A stretch of DNA of 64,000 nt from UMGS1590 sp963558655 (lineage in GTDB: Bacteria > Bacillota > Peptococcia > Peptococcales > Peptococcaceae). Position 1 is the stretch's first letter. Each line of letters starts with the position of its first letter. Under the pieces are notes generated by a model that had not been told where the DNA came from, made no database searches, and saw only the letters and a program-made list of their open reading frames with translations. Position numbers and translations under genes: made by a program. Of this stretch, positions 61,275 to 64,000 are shown one piece after another. The stretch covers positions 33,504 through 97,503 of the forward strand of contig CAUWHJ010000010.1 of NCBI GenBank assembly GCA_963558655.1, read 5' to 3'.

Positions 61275-61303
61275 TTGACACGTTCATACATCAGGACTAT
61301 ACT
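61275..61303 (+). promoter_or_regulatory. Promoter of copA
   Basis: TTGACA (61275-61280), 17 bp, TATACT (61298-61303): near-consensus, so strong when derepressed. The CsoR operator starts 12 bp downstream. Confidence 0.85.
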
Positions 61304-61315
61304 GAAACCATACAG

Positions 61316-61334
61316 GACACCCCCCTGGGGTGGG
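61316..61334. promoter_or_regulatory. CsoR-type copper operator, copy 2
   Basis: GACACCCCCCTGGGGTGGG, 18 of 19 bases equal to the site at 49-67. Here it lies over the start of transcription rather than inside the promoter spacer. Confidence 0.75.
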
Positions 61335-61358
61335 TATCTAAAAATGGAGGTTTTTGCC

Positions 61359-64000
61359 ATGAAAGAAAGCTACAACGTCACCGGCATGACCTGCGCCGCC
61401 TGCTCGTCACGCGTACAAAAAAGCGTTGCGAATCTGGACGGCGTCAAAGACTGCACGGTGAATTTATTAAAAAACAGCATGGTCGTCACCTACGACGACA
61501 CCGCCCTCGACAGCAGCACCATCATTGCCGCCGTGGAAAAAGCCGGTTACGGCGCCTCTGCATTGTCGAGCGGTAAAAATGCCCAAAAAAGCGGCGTCTC
61601 CCCTGTGGACGCCGCCAAAAAAGACTATGAAACCATGAAACGCCGTGTCATCTGGTCGTTTGTGTTCACCATTCCCCTCTTTTATATCTCCATGGGGCAC
61701 ATGATGGGCTGGCCGCTGCCCGCCTTTTTCCTGGGCACAGAAAATGCGATGGTCTACGCCCTCACCCTCTTCCTTTTGGTGGTACCGGTGGCCATCATCA
61801 ACAACAAATACTACCGCATGGGATTCAAAACCCTTCTGCACGGTTCGCCGAATATGGATTCTCTGATTGCCCTTGGGTCCGGTGCTTCGCTTGTATATGG
61901 TGTCTATGCGCTGTATAAAATTGGCTTCGGTTTGGGGCACGGTGATTTGGCCATGGTGGAACAATTTTCGCACGACCTTTACTTTGAAGGCGCCGGCACC
62001 ATTCTCACCTTAATCACTCTTGGGAAATTCTTCGAAGCCCGTGCCAAAGGCCACACCTCAGACGCCATCAATAAGTTGTTGAATTTGGCGCCAAAGCAAG
62101 CCACCGTGCTGAGAAACGAAAAAGAAATCGTTATCCCTGCAGAAAATGTTATCAAAAACGACATCGTCATCGTCAAAGCCGGCGAGTCCATTCCTGTTGA
62201 CGGCGTGCTCTTGGAAGGGCACGGCTCGGTTGACGAATCGGCCATCACCGGCGAATCCATTCCTGTTGACAAAGCAAGCGGCGACCATCTCATTGGCGCC
62301 ACTATCAACCAAAGCGGCTACTTCACCATGCGTGCTGAAAAAGTTGGCAATGAAACCGCACTGGCGCAAATTATTCAGCTGGTTGATGAAGCCACCAGCT
62401 CCAAAGCGCCTATTGCCAAGTTGGCTGATAAGATTGCCGGTATCTTTGTGCCGATTGTCATCGCCATTGCCCTCATCAGCGCCATTTGCTGGCTTCTTGT
62501 CGGTGCCAGCTTCGAGTTTGCGCTGACCATCGCCGTCTCCGTGCTTGTGGTGTCCTGTCCTTGCGCCCTTGGTCTTGCCACACCAACCGCCATCATGGTG
62601 GGCACCGGCCGTGGTGCTGCCAACGGCATTCTCATTAAATCTGCCGAAGCCTTGGAAACCGCTCATGCTGTCGATGTGGTTGTTTTGGATAAAACCGGCA
62701 CCATCACTCAAGGCAAGCCGGTTGTCACCGACCTTATCAGCCAGCAGCAAAGCGATGACGACCTGCTGCGTCTGGCAGCGTCATTAGAACGCTTGTCAGA
62801 ACATCCATTGGCGCGCGCCATCACCACCGAAGCAGAACGCCGCCAGTTGGTGCTGGAACCTGTTGAAAACTTTGAGCAAATCCCCGGACAAGGCATCCGA
62901 GGCACCATAAACGGCCATGCCTGCCTGGCAGGCAACCGCAAACTCATGCACACCCACGGCCTTGAAAGCGCCACCCTCGATGACTTGCAAAACACCATGG
63001 CAGAACAGGGCAAAACACCGCTGTTCTTTGCCAAAGACGGCCATCTTATCGGCATGATTGCTGTGGCTGATGTGGTTAAACCAACCAGCAAAGCAGCAAT
63101 AGAAGAATTACAGCACATGGGTATCGACGTCATCATGCTCACCGGTGACCATGCGAAAACGGCCGAAGCCATTCGCGCACAAGTTGGCGCTAACCACGTC
63201 ATCGCCGAAGTGCTGCCTGCCGATAAAGAACGTGAAATTCGCCGTCTCCAGGAAGAAGGCAAAAAAGTCGCCATGGTCGGCGACGGCATCAACGACGCTC
63301 CTGCTCTGGCGCGCGCCAATGTGGGCATCGCCATTGGTGCTGGTACCGATGTCGCCATGGAATCAGCCGATATTGTGCTCATGAAAAACGATCTCCTGGA
63401 TGTAGCTGGTGCTATTGAACTCAGTAAAGCAACCATTCGCAACATTAAACAAAATCTTTTCTGGGCGTTCATCTACAACATCATTGGTATTCCAATCGCA
63501 GCCGGCTGTTTCTATGCCGCCTTTGAGCTCAAACTGAATCCGATGGTAGCAGCACTGGCTATGAGTTTCAGCTCCGTCTTTGTCGTCAGCAACGCCCTGC
63601 GCTTGCGTTTCTTTAAGCCAAAACACACAGCATCTGCTGCCACCACACAGGTACCAGCTAACACGCAGGAACCAAACGAAGCCACCCCGCTGCCAGAAAC
63701 AACCATAACGCCAGATAACGCCCTCACCCACAAAACCCTCGCCATCGACGGCATGATGTGCCAACACTGCGTGCGTAACGTCACCCAAACCCTCAAAAAC
63801 ATTCCCGGCACCGCCAACGTACACGTCAGCCTTGAAAGCAACTGTGCCGAATTAGACGTTTCGCCAGATGTGAGCGATGACACCCTCACCACCGCCATCA
63901 CCGATGCTGGCTACACCGTCACTAGCATCTCAAACGCCGCAACATCAGATAACGCCCTCACCCACAAAACCCTCGCCATCGACGGCATGATGTGCCAACA
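61359..64000 (+). CDS. copA: Copper-exporting P-type ATPase CopA (runs off the window end)
   Basis: Open frame of more than 880 codons with no stop before the edge. N-terminal HMA domain with GMTCAAC; eight membrane helices; actuator TGES; CPC in helix 6 (VSCPCALGLATP); phosphorylation DKTGTIT; nucleotide-site HP (SEHPLA); GDGINDAPAL hinge. CopA proteins with this layout pump Cu(I) out. Unusually, a linker (about residues 755-785) leads to a second HMA domain (DGMMCQHC) and the start of a third that repeats it exactly, so the protein is longer than the usual 740-830 residues. GGAGG precedes the ATG; a near-consensus promoter and CsoR operator lie upstream. Confidence 0.93.
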   Translation, partial: MKESYNVTGMTCAACSSRVQKSVANLDGVKDCTVNLLKNSMVVTYDDTALDSSTIIAAVEKAGYGASALSSGKNAQKSGVSPVDAAKKDYETMKRRVIWSFVFTIPLFYISMGHMMGWPLPAFFLGTENAMVYALTLFLLVVPVAIINNKYYRMGFKTLLHGSPNMDSLIALGSGASLVYGVYALYKIGFGLGHGDLAMVEQFSHDLYFEGAGTILTLITLGKFFEARAKGHTSDAINKLLNLAPKQATVLRNEKEIVIPAENVIKNDIVIVKAGESIPVDGVLLEGHGSVDESAITGESIPVDKASGDHLIGATINQSGYFTMRAEKVGNETALAQIIQLVDEATSSKAPIAKLADKIAGIFVPIVIAIALISAICWLLVGASFEFALTIAVSVLVVSCPCALGLATPTAIMVGTGRGAANGILIKSAEALETAHAVDVVVLDKTGTITQGKPVVTDLISQQQSDDDLLRLAASLERLSEHPLARAITTEAERRQLVLEPVENFEQIPGQGIRGTINGHACLAGNRKLMHTHGLESATLDDLQNTMAEQGKTPLFFAKDGHLIGMIAVADVVKPTSKAAIEELQHMGIDVIMLTGDHAKTAEAIRAQVGANHVIAEVLPADKEREIRRLQEEGKKVAMVGDGINDAPALARANVGIAIGAGTDVAMESADIVLMKNDLLDVAGAIELSKATIRNIKQNLFWAFIYNIIGIPIAAGCFYAAFELKLNPMVAALAMSFSSVFVVSNALRLRFFKPKHTASAATTQVPANTQEPNEATPLPETTITPDNALTHKTLAIDGMMCQHCVRNVTQTLKNIPGTANVHVSLESNCAELDVSPDVSDDTLTTAITDAGYTVTSISNAATSDNALTHKTLAIDGMMCQ
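63712..64000. repeat. Tandem repeat in the 3' part of copA
   Basis: A 234-bp unit (78 codons, one HMA domain). The first 55 bases at 63712-63766 recur without a single difference at 63946-64000, where the window ends, so the number of copies is unknown. Confidence 0.9.

Noticed and set aside
62058..63472. Several minus-strand open frames of 80-254 codons
   Set aside because: All are antisense to copA, which stays open from 61359 to the window edge with every P-type ATPase motif in order.

Overview
This window looks like chromosomal DNA of an anaerobic Bacillota (Firmicutes) bacterium of middling GC. Most genes have strong GGAGG-type ribosome binding sites and TTGACA/TATAAT-type promoters. 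There are two lipoteichoic-acid-synthase-like genes, a surface protein with S-layer homology (SLH) domains, a SAM-I riboswitch and many small iron-sulfur proteins. These suit a Gram-positive anaerobe, possibly Peptococcaceae-like, but the species is a guess. I saw no rRNA, tRNA, CRISPR array, insertion sequence or prophage module.

Layout. 1-720: copper chaperone copZ and repressor csoR behind a CsoR operator. 724-3455: small metabolic and hypothetical genes. 3600-8800: two tandem LTA-synthase-like membrane enzymes, flanked by two related putative small RNAs. 8871-11317: transaldolase-type aldolase, a C39-peptidase-like protein, an opine-dehydrogenase-like gene with an apparent internal deletion, and a 30-residue membrane peptide. 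11516-16463: a lantibiotic-immunity-type ABC transporter, a two-component system and a nitroreductase in one overlapping operon. 16591-20296: hypothetical genes, a tyrosine phosphatase and an orphan ABC ATPase. 20372-27714: a DASS-family anion carrier followed by two copies of a divergent phosphodiesterase/LysR unit; the inner ends of the two copies are fused tail to tail by a deletion that truncates both genes. 27781-30147: SLH surface protein. 30259-37704: a MerR/YbjQ pair, a cupin, and an HxlR-flanked operon (flavin-ferredoxin protein, OpuC-type osmolyte transporter, class M sirtuin), then an XRE membrane regulator with a lipoprotein.

37769-44949 is the most striking block. It holds a TauE/SafE-type exporter, two paralogous ferredoxin + FAD-oxidoreductase pairs arranged like aprBA of sulfate reducers, a second DASS carrier, and a MarR regulator between them. 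A shared TTG-N5/6-CAA box containing TATCCAA lies just downstream of the -10 in front of all three transcription units. I read it as a coherent uptake-reduction-export module of unknown substrate.

45123-50250 is a complete SAM-riboswitch-controlled methionine operon (metY, metA, metN, metI, metQ). 50456-51746 holds a Crp/Fnr regulator, a ferredoxin and a tiny membrane protein with two His-x13-His motifs typical of ferric-reductase-type dihaem cytochromes. 51807-61154 carries mixed housekeeping genes, including a remarkable 181-residue FtsH remnant that keeps only the first membrane helix and the distal protease half. The window ends inside copA (61359 onward), which has a second CsoR operator and a C-terminal metal-binding domain that is being duplicated in tandem. 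The copper regulon is therefore split between the two ends of the window but shares one operator.
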